Source: Hypericum androsaemum
Lineage: Eukaryota > Streptophyta > Magnoliopsida > Malpighiales > Hypericaceae
Assembly (NCBI GenBank): GCA_963995505.1
Contig: OZ023190.1
Span: forward strand, 16,114,092 to 16,178,091
DNA: 64,000 nucleotides
Direction: 5' to 3'
This document shows positions 23,401 through 34,171 of the stretch, piece after piece (within the stretch, counting starts at the first letter, position 1; the number at the start of each line of letters is the position of its first letter). A model generated the notes under the pieces. That model was not told the origin of the DNA and did no database searches. It was given only the letters and a program-made list of their open reading frames with translations. The position numbers and the translations under genes were made by a program.

Positions 23401-24745
23401 ATAAATGACTAAAAGTCGATGTTTCTTTTTTAAAAAAATTTTTTTGTTTATTTTATCAATTATGGAATATTTTGCATATCTTATGTTCTTAACTTCTTAT
23501 CCCATCGGATAGCTTTTCCCTTCTTTTGTCTAATATTTTGCTTTCGTTGTTATTTTTTATATTAGTAAATGTTGTATTTTATCAAAAGACCATCAAAGTA
23601 TATCACAGGTACCAGATAATATATATCAACAAGTACCGCAGTGTTAGACACTATCCGGTACTGAACACCAAAGTATCACCAAAATAGTCATTCCAAAAAG
23701 ACTCGAAAATACACCAAGAACAGTGCAAACCTATCTCAACTACGAGACAATAATCAAAATTAAAGAGAGTCAAAAGACCAGTTTAGTTCCGGGCTACGAA
23801 CTACCTCCTGAATCGCGTAAAGAATAAATGAGGTATCATCATCCTAGAAAAAGCCAAAGACAAGCGCGAGGCGCCAAAGATAAACGAGGTAACATCGCTT
23901 TAATTGTTATTAGAGCTGTTTTTTCGGTAACATGTGGTGTATGCTTCTAACTTGCAATTTTTTAGGTCTAAAATCAAAATTTGAATATCTGGGTCAAAAC
24001 TACTTTAAAATCAACTAAATTGGGTTCAAGATGAGCGAGATTATAAAAACACCATTCTCTCGATCAAATTTATGCAGTTGTAATTTTGGATCGAAATTCC
24101 AAATATGTAGTTAAATATTTAACACGTTTCTTATAAAAGAATATTTAGCTTAGTGGTACAATACAGTATATTATTTTTAAAATTTTAGGATTCAATCTCT
24201 TGCAAGTAAAATGTGTAAGATGCTATATCCATTTATATTTCTTTTCGAATTAGCTTTAAACTTGAAAATCTTGGATCAAGAGGTTCTCAATTCAGGACTA
24301 TTGATGAACTAGGTTTTTAGTGCATTATTATTCAGAACCAGTCTTTTAGCTGGCTTGTTTTTGCTAGAGGCAAGAATCTAGTCCTTTAGCTTTTTTTAAT
24401 AACAATCGATATCCAAACATTCAGTGTATCAATATTGGATAGAATTTCTGAATTGTAACAAAGCTATTACAAAAAGTATTTAACATTAAGTATTTAACAT
24501 TGTTATGGTTATGTTCCTAATGACTTGAAGTGAGAAATACTTAGGAACCATGTTCACGACTTAATTAAATTAAAGAAATCGATTAATAAAGTATTACAAG
24601 AATTAAGGGAAAAATAGGGGGAATGGTTGTTTTTGCTTTTATGTATAAAAAGACTTCTTGCAACAGAAATACTCCACACCTAGCAGTGAGTAATGCTAGT
24701 TGTTTTAATGATGCAAGCTCCTGAAGAGAATCATTTCTCAAGATA
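23401..24745. other. Intergenic, AT-rich
   Basis: No gene recognised on either strand. Confidence 0.5.
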
Positions 24746-25279
24746 TTATAATCCAGGTTCAATTTTTATACAAATCAGAACTAATATTGAGCAACCATTA
24801 TTATCATTGTTATAAATATAAATTTGAGCAGGACGAAGATCAACTTTCGAGAATATTAAACTGTCAATTTGAGCCGGCAAACTCTCGATGCGGTTATCAG
24901 AGACACTTAGTATGGGATTTTCTGTCAATATATGGATCAACAAAATTAGCAAAAAATTGCACGAGAAATCAATAAATGTATTGTGCAGTGTTATAACCAT
25001 GCTAACTAGATTGGCGGCGCCAGTAACCCTTACGGAGTTCAACTGGTGGCTTACGATATGAAAGCCAGCGGCCCATAGTATCAGGTCAGGGACTAGGACA
25101 CTAGTTAGTGAAAGTAGCCCCATTAAATCCTTAAGTGTACGGTCGACCGATAACGTGATTGTTGTCGAGGCTTCAAAAGCAATAAGGTGGAGGGTCAGGT
25201 AGCCAACAAGCACGATAATGCGATATCCCAACCCCGAAGTGACTGTAAGTGTAATGGTCGGCCAGCATTCTCCCAGCAA
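24746..25279 (-). CDS. Hypothetical hydrophobic ORF (possible membrane protein or decayed gene)
   Basis: A 177-codon frame from ATG 25279. The first 115 codons are markedly hydrophobic with three or four possible helices (for example YRIIVLVGYLTLHLIAFEAS, FLLILLIHIL); the end is low complexity. Upstream, other frames at 25173-25385 and 25502-25708 are also hydrophobic (for example VLVVGISLFLLNIIAAILSL), so a spliced multi-helix protein is possible, but I could not build a phase-consistent model. No family recognised. Could be chance in AT-rich DNA. Confidence 0.25.
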   Translation of the reverse strand: MLGECWPTITLTVTSGLGYRIIVLVGYLTLHLIAFEASTTITLSVDRTLKDLMGLLSLTSVLVPDLILWAAGFHIVSHQLNSVRVTGAANLVSMVITLHNTFIDFSCNFLLILLIHILTENPILSVSDNRIESLPAQIDSLIFSKVDLRPAQIYIYNNDNNGCSILVLICIKIEPGL

Positions 25280-25899
25280 TAAAACAATAGATGAAAAACC
25301 AAACGACTAATCGTCGATCGAAGAGAAAGAGGGTGATAGAGAATGGCAAACCTTGAAAGAATAGCTTATGGAAGGTGGGGATCACACATGTGGCTTATAG
25401 GAGAACCCACTTCAAGTCTTCAATTGTCAAGTTGGGCGACATCAAAATTGGTGTGTGCTCCATCCAGAACATTACAGTTATTTTCATAGTGTAATTGTTA
25501 ATTAGACTAGTTCACACATCAACCATTGGTCATTACTGATGCAAATTACACAAATATTCTTGGCCAACAAAGATAATATTGCAGCTATGATATTTAGCAA
25601 GAAAAGAGAAATACCAACCACTAGAACCTGAAACAAAATATTCATCGTACTACAAAGAATGCAAAACTCTAAAAAAAGTAAACAAACATTAGTAGATTGA
25701 AAGTTCATTTACAAGAGAGGAGGAGATGCAAAAGAGCATTTGGCATAGCAACATAAAAAGTTTACTATTTTTAAGTGATCCACGGTTGGTATAAAAAATT
25801 ATCTTTCAAAAAAAAGTGAGGAAGAAACGGATGTGTATAATAAAGCTAGTTTTCTAAAATAAAAAGAGAAAGTTTTGGTTATTCGGCAATAATACAATT

Positions 25900-26780
25900 A
25901 GGCAAGGGCCAGGTAATAAATGAAACGTTGAAACTAAAAAATAGAGATAAAAGAAACTCTGCAAAGTTACGAGGGACGAGAAAACATGTGTAGCTATGCT
26001 CCATTATTTGAAGTCCTAATATATTGGCTCAAAACTTTCTTTGGGCTGTATTATTATTTTTTTTAGGCCTTTGGTTTTTTTTTTGTTTGTAAACTTTATT
26101 TACATGCGAGGAGGGGATAAATGTGTATAATAAAGAGTAGATTGATAAAGCTAGTTTTTCAAAATAAAAAGAGTGAGTCACTCACGTTCCAAGTGGATTT
26201 AAAAATTGGACATCATGCAATGCAATGACTAGAGGAGAAAACATGAAGGACTAGACTGCATTATGTTAATTCCGAAGATATTGGACTTCATTTTTGTTGT
26301 GTTATTTTCTTTTATTTGTTTTCAAGCTAAAATAATTTCTTTGCAATACTGAGCCCTACACAACTTGTGTGTCGCCCCGTATTCAGTGTACCCCATTGTG
26401 CAACTGCGGCACCGGTGGCATTGTTTTGTGCACCCTTTGTGCAGCTGTGTGCCGGCGACGTCCTACTTTGCGGTTGCAGCGCCAATGCCGTCGGGAACCG
26501 ACGATGAGGAACCACACTGCTCGAATTGCTTCCGATCTTCAAGTAATTGGAGACTACATCTCCAATCCAAATACACTAATCACTAAGCATAATACAGAGT
26601 AATAAATGAAACGTTGGAAGTAAAAAATAAAAGGGGCTTGGAGGGTTTTAGGAGATGAGATAACTAGGGTGCATTATGTTATATTCGAAGATATTGGACT
26701 AGAGCTTTCATTTTAGTTGTGTTATTTTTTTTTCTTTTTTTTTCTTTGTTTTCAAGCTAAAATAATTTCTTTGCTTGTTA
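25900..26780. repeat. Diverged local duplication
   Basis: TAATAAATGAAACGTTG occurs at about 25914 and 26599. A longer block with GCATTATGTTA, CGAAGATATTGGACT and TTTTCAAGCTAAAATAATTT occurs at about 26257-26342 and 26670-26772. The segment between (26345-26580) is GC-richer with no recognised gene. Confidence 0.6.
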
Positions 26781-26987
26781 ATTTAGATGTTTCTTAGTTC
26801 TAGTCCTTTAGTTTGAGACATGAGAGTTCTTAAGTGAATCTTATCTATGGTATGCTCAACAAAATCAACACTTGTCATTATTTATCATGTTATCCCTAAT
26901 AAATGCACCATTAAATGGTCCATAACTACAGTTAAACTTCGTTGACATACTCAATAAATGTACAAGTGGAGATTCTCTCCGATAAAT

Positions 26988-27261
26988 GGGGGTAGATTTG
27001 TTGGGGACTGGGGTAGTCCCCAAACATGGGACTAACTCAAACCAATATCACTACACATGCAAACCAATATCACTTCATAAGTAAACCAGCGTCTTCTAAA
27101 CCAATATTATTTCACATGCAAACCAATATCACTTCAGATGCAAACCAATAACACATGATAGGTTATTGACCATCAGATTTAAAGATAATCAAATCTGACG
27201 GCCCAAAATGTAGTCCCCACCTATAGACAAATTTTTTTTAGTCCCCACTCAATCCGGTCTC
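26988..27261. mobile_element. Short repeat-array MULE (274 bp) with perfect 9-bp TSD
   Basis: Perfect 9-bp duplication CCGATAAAT at 26979-26987 and 27262-27270. Left end GGGGGTAGATTTGTTGGGGA, right end TCCCCACTCAATCCGGTCTC. It contains five CAAACCAATATCACTTCA-type units and the block TTATTGACCATCAGATTTAA. This copy defines the family's termini and TSD length. Confidence 0.9.
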
Positions 27262-27578
27262 CCGATAAATACCCACGAGCAATCTAAAGGGGACAAGTGT
27301 AGTCCCCAAACCAATATCACTACACATGCAAACCAATATCACTTCATAAGTAAACCAGCGTCTTCTAAACCAATATTATTTCACATGCAAACCAATATCA
27401 CTTCAGATGCAAACCAATAACACATGATAGGTTATTGACCATCAGATTTAAAGATAATCAAATCTGACGGCCCAAAATGTAGTCCCCACCTATAGACAAA
27501 TTTTCTTTAGTCCCCACTCAATCCGGTCTCCCGATAAATACCCACGAGCAATCTAAAGGGGACAAGTGTAGTCCCCAA
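27041..27578 (+). repeat. 269-bp tandem duplication overlapping two MULE copies
   Basis: The segment starting at 27041 repeats at 27310 almost without change (one visible difference in a T-run near 27230/27500). Each copy spans most of the short element, its right TSD CCGATAAAT and a 40-base linker (ACCCACGAGCAATCTAAAGG). It therefore arose after insertion of the short element. Confidence 0.9.
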
Positions 27579-27884
27579 ATTTGGAGACTAAAGGGAAAAT
27601 TGTGATAATCTAGTTATTAATAAAGTAATCAAGGGTAAAATTGGAAAACTAATAGAAACAAAAGGAGAGATGGAAAATTAGCGGGCGCACTTTTTTTATG
27701 AAAAGAATAAAAAGGTCAAAAAATATAAACTGATCCCACGTGAAAAGAGGAAGGAACGCTTTACAAGGACTCTTTCTCTCTCTCTCTCTTTAAATTATTG
27801 TCAACTTCAAAAACCCTACCATCTACCAGATTTTTTTATATAAATAAACTCAAAGAACTAAAGAATGAAAATTCAATAGAAAAC

Positions 27885-28742
27885 TAATATCACTATATTC
27901 GAAAACCAATATCACTACGTTCGGAAACCAATATCATTGCGTTCGAAAATCAATAGCACTATCCTCGCAAACCAATAGCACTATCTTCGGAAACTAATAT
28001 CATTACATTCGAAAACCAATATCACTACGTTCGGAAAACTATTATCACTATGTTCGAAAAACTAATATCACGACGTTCGAAAACTAATATCACCACATTC
28101 GAAAATTAATATATCACCACATTTGAAAACCAATATCACTACGTTCAAAAAATAATATCATTACAGACTAAAACCAATATCAATACATACTCAAACCAAT
28201 ATCATTACAAACTAAAACCAATATCAATACATACTCGAACCAATATCATTACATACTCAAACTAATATCAGTACATACTCAAACCAATATCATTATTTAA
28301 TCAAACCAATATCATCACAAACTAAAACCAATAGCATTACTTACTCAACCAATATCATTACAGACTCAAACCAATATCATTACTTATTCAAACCAATATC
28401 AGTACATACTCAAACTAATATCATTACATACTCAAACTAATATCAATACCTACTGAAACTAATACCAGTACATACTCAAACCAATATCATTACTTACTCA
28501 AACCAATATCTTTACTTAAACTAATTTCAATACATATTAAACCAATATCAATACATACTCAAACCAATATCATTACAGACTCAAGCCAATATCAATACAT
28601 ACTCAAACCAATATCATTACTTACTCAAACCAATATCATTACATACTCAAACCAATATCAATACAGACTCAAACCAATATCATAATATACTAAAACTAAT
28701 ATCAGTACATACTCAAACCAATATTATTACTTACTCAAACAA
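27885..28742 (-). repeat. Minisatellite array of MULE 'B'
   Basis: About forty degenerate units of CAAACCAATATCATTACATA type, the reverse complement of the GATATTGGTTT units in A and C. The left part uses TTCGAAAAC spacers and the right part TACATACTC spacers, the same two spacer classes as in A. Confidence 0.95.
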
Positions 28743-28755
28743 AATAAAAGAGATC

Positions 28756-29300
28756 ATGAAAACCCTAATCGAACTCAACTGCAGTATCAAAATCAAAAAC
28801 CTCCTAACCAAGACCTCCTTCTCCAACCGACAAACCCTCACAATTTTTCCCAATTCCTTCCCCTCCACCTCCTTAACCACCATCTTCGGCTCCGCCTCCC
28901 CGACCAAAACTGGGTTCCTCTTCTTCCCCCTCTTAGAATACCAACCACCTTCTTCACTTCCTCTGAAAGAACCCCACCCGAACCTGAACCCGAACTCGAA
29001 CTCGCACCCCTTTATAGCTTCGAGTTCACATACAAACTCTGGCTCCCCGGGACGGGGACAGGGACAGGCACGGGAGTCACGGCCGACCGAAACCCAAACT
29101 CGGGCTAGGGCGTGGGAGCTGCGGTTACTACAAGGAGTGCTCAATGGCGGCCTTGACGGCAGGGCTGGAGAAGCTAGCCTCCCTTATGATGCGGCTCACC
29201 GACGGGTCGTCGAGGATGGAGATGATGAGTTGTTCGAGCTCCACCTTCATGATGAGGAGTGACTGCTGCTACTGCTCCGGAGAGGACGGAGAGGAAATGG
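28756..29300 (-). pseudogene. Captured fragment of a SMAX1-LIKE (Clp/Hsp101-related) gene
   Basis: On the minus strand, 29247 downward reads [20 protein letters not shown] then [18 protein letters not shown] and a stop at 29128. This is the signature double-Clp-N region of SMXL proteins. Further down, 28960-28790 reads RNPVLVGEAEPKMVVKEVEG, the next SMXL block. The pieces are broken by a TAG in the Gln run before LL, the stop at 29128 and frame changes; the SMXL C-terminal ATPase part is absent. SMXLs repress karrikin/strigolactone signalling or control phloem development, but this fragment can only be non-coding or a source of small RNA. Confidence 0.75.
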
Positions 29301-29945
29301 AGAGAGATGGCGCATACCAATTTTCTCGGGGAACAGGACGGAGAGAAAATGGAGAGAGAGAGGGGGAAGTAAAAATTGGTATTTTCTTGATTGAAAAAGA
29401 CTAAAAAAAACTCTCAATATTTTTTTACCATTAGATTTAAAATTTTGGACACCCCATCTAATCTAATGGTCCAAATATTAGTCACCACTTATGGACTAAA
29501 TCTCTTTAGTCCCCATCTAATCCATTCTCCGAGCGCACACCTTCCAAAAGAGAGAAATCCCGGTTTCTTCTGCGGTTCATTTATTAAGGATTACAATTTA
29601 CAAGGAAAATAATTATGAATTTTTTAATGTTATTAGATGATGGTTAATATGTTGAGGTGGTGAACGAGAGGATGGATTGAGCGGGGACTAAAGAAATCTT
29701 GTCCATAGGTGGGGACTAGATTTTGGACCATTAGATTTATTTTTAAAAAAAAAAATCTTCAAATCTGATGTTCAATAACCAATCAAGGACATTTTTGACT
29801 TTTTCAAACAATAAAAGATACCCAATTAATACTCCTTCAAAAAAAAAGATATCAATTAAATACAACCCACCATCTCTCCCACGTCTCTTCCTTTTATTCT
29901 TCTTCTTTTTCTCTCTCTCCCTCCTCCATTAAAAATTCCTCACGT

Positions 29946-30779
29946 CTCTTCTTCTTCTTCTTCTTCTTCTTCTTCTTCTTCTTCTTCTTCTTCTTCTTCT
30001 TCTTCTTCTTCTTCTTCTTCTTCTTCTTCTTCTTCTTCTTCTTCTTCTTCTTCTTCTTCTTCTTCTTCTTCTTCTTCTTCTTCTTCTTCTTCTTCTTCTT
30101 CTTCTTCTTCTTCTTCTTCTTCTTCTTCTTCTTCTTCTTCTTCTTCTTCTTCTTCTTCTTCTTCTTCTTCTTCTTCTTCTTCTTCTTCTTCTTCTTCTTC
30201 TTCTTCTTCTTCTTCTTCTTCTTCTTCTTCTTCTTCTTCTTCTTCTTCTTCTTCTTCTTCTTCTTCTTCTTCTTCTTCTTCTTCTTCTTCTTCTTCTTCT
30301 TCTTCTTCTTCTTCTTCTTCTTCTTCTTCTTCTTCTTCTTCTTCTTCTTCTTCTTCTTCTTCTTCTTCTTCTTCTTCTTCTTCTTCTTCTTCTTCTTCTT
30401 CTTCTTCTTCTTCTTCTTCTTCTTCTTCTTCTTCTTCTTCTTCTTCTTCTTCTTCTTCTTCTTCTTCTTCTTCTTCTGCTTCTTCTTCTTCTTCTGCTTC
30501 TTCTGCTTCTTCTTCTTCTCCTGCTCCTCCTCCTCCTCCTCCTCCTCCTCCTCCTCCTCCTCCTCCTCCTCCTCCTCCTCCTTCTCCTCCTCCTCCTCCT
30601 CCTTCTCCTCCTCCTCCTCCTCCTCCTCCTCCTCCTCCTCCTCCTCCTCCTCCTCCTCCTCCTCCTCCTCCTTCTCCTCCTCCTTCTTCTCCTCCTCCTT
30701 CTTCTCTCTTCTTCTTCTTCTTCTTCTTCTTCTTCTTCTTCTTCTTCTTCTTCTTCTTCTTCTTCTTCTTCTTCTTCTC
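29946..30779. repeat. Very long (TTC)n / (CCT)n / (TTC)n microsatellite
   Basis: About 530 bp of essentially uninterrupted TTC (29946-30478), a short GCT-interrupted junction, about 180 bp of mostly CCT (30521-30700) and again TTC to 30778. One strand is wholly polypurine (GAA/GGA). The poly-K and poly-E frames it creates are not genes. Confidence 0.98.
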
Positions 30780-31020
30780 ACCCTCCACCCGCGTCGCTGG
30801 GTTGAAGAGCCGACGCTACCGCTGCTGGACAAGCCGTGCACCACCCCGCGTCGCTGGGTCTAAGCCCGCAAGTCACGTCGTGCCTAGAGAAGTGGACCCA
30901 CGTCATCGCCAGAGAGAAAAGGAGCTCCCCACTCCCGCCCAGCCTTTGCGTAATTTTGGGTTTAGGGATTGAAATGGCATCGGGAGAGAGAAGAAGAAGA
31001 AGAGGAAGAGACTCAGTCGC
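30780..31020. other. GC-rich unidentified segment in MULE 'C'
   Basis: Sharp composition change after the microsatellite, with a near-repeat of CGCGTCGCTGGG at 30790 and 30847. It resembles a captured exon fragment but no protein family is recognisable. Confidence 0.4.
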
Positions 31021-31062
31021 GAATAATGCCGCCGTACTGATATTATAAAAAATTCTGCTTGA

Positions 31063-31660
31063 TTTTAATCTGTATGATATTGGTTTTAGTCGCTGATGAT
31101 ATTGGTTTGAGTATGTATTAATATTGATTTTCAGATGTAATGATATTGGTTTGAGTACGTACTGATATTGGTTTTTGTCTATACTGATATTGGTTTTACT
31201 TTGTACTGATATTGGTTTCAATCGCTAATAATATTGGCTTGAGTATGTATTGATATTGGTTTGAGTACATCTTGTTATTGATTTGATTATCTATTGATAT
31301 TAGTTTTAGTACGTATTGACATTAGTTTTAGTCTGTACTGATATTGGTTTTCAGACGTAATGATATTGGTTTGAGTACGTACTAATATTGGTTTGAGTAC
31401 GTAGTGATATTGGTTTGAGTACGTACTGATATTGGTTTGAGTACGTACTGATATTGGTTTGAGTACGTACTGCTATTGGTTTGAGTACGTGCTGATATTG
31501 GTTTGAGTACGTACTGATATTGGTTTGAGTACGTACTGATATTGGTTTGAGTACGTAGTGATATGGGTTTGAGTACGTAATGATATTGGTTTGAGTACGT
31601 ACTGATATTGGTTTAAGTACATACTGATATTGGTTTAAGTACATACTGATATTGGTTTTC
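31063..31660 (+). repeat. Minisatellite array of MULE 'C', regular 22-bp units
   Basis: The central part (31360-31640) is a regular 22-bp array with unit GAGTACGTACTGATATTGGT plus TT. The outer units are more varied. It contains repeated GTACGTAC palindromes. Confidence 0.95.
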
Positions 31661-32080
31661 TATTGTATTTTCGTTCTTTAGTTTTTTGAGTTTATTTAAA
31701 AAAAAATAATCTGGTAGGTGGTAGAATTTTTGAAATTGACAATAATTTAATGAGAGAGTGAAAGAATCCCTTCCTCTTTTAACGTGAGATTGATTTATTT
31801 ATTTTTTTTACCTTTTTAGTCTTTCCATAAAAAGTGTGCCAGCTAATTTTCCATCTCCCCTTTTGTTTTTATTAGTTTTTCAATTTTACTCTTAATTATT
31901 TTGTTAATACCTAGATTGCCACAATCTTCCTTTTAATCCCCAAATTTGGGGATTAGCCTTGTCCCCATAGAATCTGCTCCCGGTGAACGAGGTCCACCCA
32001 ATAAATATGAAACACTTCACAATAATCATTTCATAAGTATAATTTAATATACCGATCATTGAGATTTTATTAAATGTCAA

Positions 32081-32287
32081 TTTACAGCGAATCTTATAGA
32101 GTTTATTTTATATCTCATAAATTTCAATGAAATATTTATGATTTAAATATTATAATAAAAAATTACAATAAAATTACTCAATTTTACAGTGAATCTTATA
32201 GAGTTTATTTTATATCTCATAAGTTTCAATGAAATATTAATGACTTAAATATTATTATAAAAAATTACAATAAAATTACTCGAAAAA
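32081..32287. repeat. ~104-bp direct tandem repeat, AT-rich
   Basis: The segment GAATCTTATAGAGTTTATTT through AAAAATTACAATAAAATTAC occurs twice, starting at about 32088 and 32192, with few differences. No coding content; it lies in the 3' flank of the LOR gene. Confidence 0.85.
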
Positions 32288-32780
32288 TATTTGGCATCGG
32301 CCAAGCAAACATAACGATAAAAATTTAATTCATGTCTTATTGCATATTCATTCAACACAAGCATACGCCAATGAAATCTTGAGCTACTCGCCAAGCTAAT
32401 TTGCTCTTCACCTTACAAGCTATACGCTATATATACGCATCACCTCCTTCAAGGCTAGATATTGCCAATCTTTTTTTAAAGTAGATATTGCCAATCTACC
32501 AAACCAATGACCATTTACTAGCTAAAAAATGGAAGAGAAAACATATCCACAACCACTAAACAATACGCATCTAGTTCTTATAATCCCTTGACACGAAATT
32601 GTAAATCACACGTTAGAAAAAACCCATCTGGTCCCTCCATTAATGATATGGTCTGGGTTATCCAATCTAATGGAATGTATTGGCCCAAAGTATTAGTGAA
32701 GATCATGACGAATTCGGTTAACAACTTATGTGTCTTATATGTTTATCGTTTTTTTCTTCTCCATAATTGCAATTTTGTTC

Positions 32781-34076
32781 CTAACAACTCGTAGATTCGC
32801 CGTAGATATTGTCGAGAACAGCGACGATTCCGATTACAAAAGCTTGATCCATGCCCGGTTTTACTACCACACTATAGAGTTCGTTACTCGTTGTCACCTC
32901 GCCTATTTTCTTCTCGCTTCCAATCTGTCCCAAACGTAAAAAAGTTCTTTTGGTAAATTAATCTGATTAATAATGTGGGATTTCTCAACACATCCCCCGT
33001 TAAAATCCAAACATTGAGAGTTGCAATAACATGTACCTGAGCTACAACGTTGCCCAAGTGGTCAACGATGATAGAAGCTCTTGCAGGGAAGAAGCCTCTG
33101 ATCTCGAAGTCCCAGTCCTTGTTGTTGCTCCTTCTAGGCACGGTGGACACACTAATGGCATTCTTCTTTACCAAACACGAGCCCACCACCTTATCCTTCA
33201 CACTAAACACTGGCTTCTTTGATCCTTCGTAGTCGAAAGTGTACCCATTCCATTTCCTATTAACACTCAAGGCCTCAACCAAACCTCCCTGAAATACATT
33301 CGCAAACTAAAATTAGGTTTCGTTTGTTACGTCACAACACATGTTCGGACTGAAACATATATCGAAAAATATGTATTTCTTTCTTAAAAAATTAAATTAA
33401 TATGGTGAAAATTGAGTATTTGGACTTTTGGTAATGGGTATAATAGTATATTCATGTCAAAGGGTATTTAACTTACTAGCACAAAACTTAAGAATTTGAC
33501 TAGTTGAGAGTTCAAATCCTAGCATGTTGTAATTATTGGTGTAAAAAATTTAACTTCCAAAAAATAGTATATGCACTAGATATAGCTCGGAGGTATATCT
33601 TCGTTTATGGTCTATGTATTCATTCGATTCTCGGCTCAGTGAATATACATCTTTTGACCAAATTATATATATTATGTATCATATATCTCTCGGTCACAAT
33701 TTATTATGGGTATTTAAAAATATTTATGTTTCGTATCCGTTGCGCTAATAGTATTTTCCTACAACCAAAACGGAGCCGTAATATATAGTTAAGAAGTGTT
33801 GAGAGTGCGTACCTTTCGACGAACGAGGATCAAAGCGTCGCCATCGCCATCACGCACAAGGAGCTCCCCTTTGGTACCAAGAACACCACATCCATCGACC
33901 CTGAAAACGATTTTCTGGGTAGAATCCGTGACGACGAATCCTCCTCCATTCACTACATGAGGCCTTTTTCGTACCACAAGAACCACCTGATGAGAAGAAT
34001 TGCAGTATATCTTGCTTATGATTGGCAATTCCTGGTGGTATATATCCGGAGCACTATTCCTCATGCTAGAAGCCAT
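32781..34076 (-). CDS. LURP-one-related (LOR, DUF567) protein
   Basis: Three exons on the minus strand, 33813-34076, 33037-33288 and 32781-32924, total 660 nt (219 residues). Start ATG 34076 gives MASSMRNSAPDIYHQELPII. Seen: VVLVVRKRPHVVNGGGFVVT, FRVDGCGVLGTKGELLVRDGDGDALILVRRK, LSVNRKWNGYTFDYEGSKKP, WDFEIRGFFPARASIIVD and VKPGMDQAFVIGIVAVLDNI, covering the whole tubby-C-like 12-stranded barrel of the family. The DQAFV-x-G-x-x-AVLD block is the family's C-terminal hallmark. Family knowledge: LURP1 is needed for basal defence against Hyaloperonospora; most LORs have no known biochemical activity. Intact by sequence. Confidence 0.92.
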
Positions 34077-34164
34077 TTACTATTTCCAACAAGGATTCAA
34101 AATATCTAAGCCGCCTGCCGCCAATAAATTGAATTGATGCGTGAATATGGCAAGAAAAACTTAG

Positions 34165-34171
34165 ATTTATA
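34165..34171 (-). promoter_or_regulatory. Candidate TATA box of the LOR gene
   Basis: TATAAAT on the minus strand about 90 bp upstream of ATG 34076. A (TA)n run lies further upstream at 34398-34412. Confidence 0.5.

Larger units (their letters stand above)
27543..29529 (-). mobile_element. Repeat-array MULE 'B' (about 2.0 kb) carrying an SMXL fragment
   Basis: In reverse orientation to A and C. The left terminus is GAGCAATCTAAAGGGGACAA with CCCCAAATTTGGAGACTA; the right terminus is TCCCCATCTAATCCATTCTC. The interior has the family block CACGTGAAAAGAGG, a long array (27885-28742) and a GC-rich captured fragment (28756-29300). I find no clean 9-bp duplication, perhaps because of the tandem rearrangement at its left edge. 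Confidence 0.75.
29668..31981 (+). mobile_element. Repeat-array MULE 'C' (2314 bp) with perfect 9-bp TSD and giant TTC tract
   Basis: Perfect duplication GGTGAACGA at 29659-29667 and 31982-31990. Left terminus GAGGATGGATTGAGCGGGGA, right terminus TCCCCATAGAATCTGCTCCC. Interior: the TTC/CCT microsatellite (29946-30779), a GC-rich unidentified segment (30780-31020) and the GATATTGGTTT array (31063-31660). No transposase. Confidence 0.85.

Noticed and set aside
29894..30844. Long minus-strand frames of poly-Lys, poly-Glu and poly-Gly
   Set aside because: They are direct translations of the TTC/CCT microsatellite and have no independent coding evidence.
18043..31660. CRISPR-like array of ~22-bp repeats
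   Set aside because: Units are degenerate, contiguous without unique spacers of fixed length, and lie in a plant nuclear context within transposon ends.
32588..32939. Plus-strand hydrophobic ORFs near the LOR gene
   Set aside because: The region is explained by the last LOR exon on the minus strand and its 3' flank.
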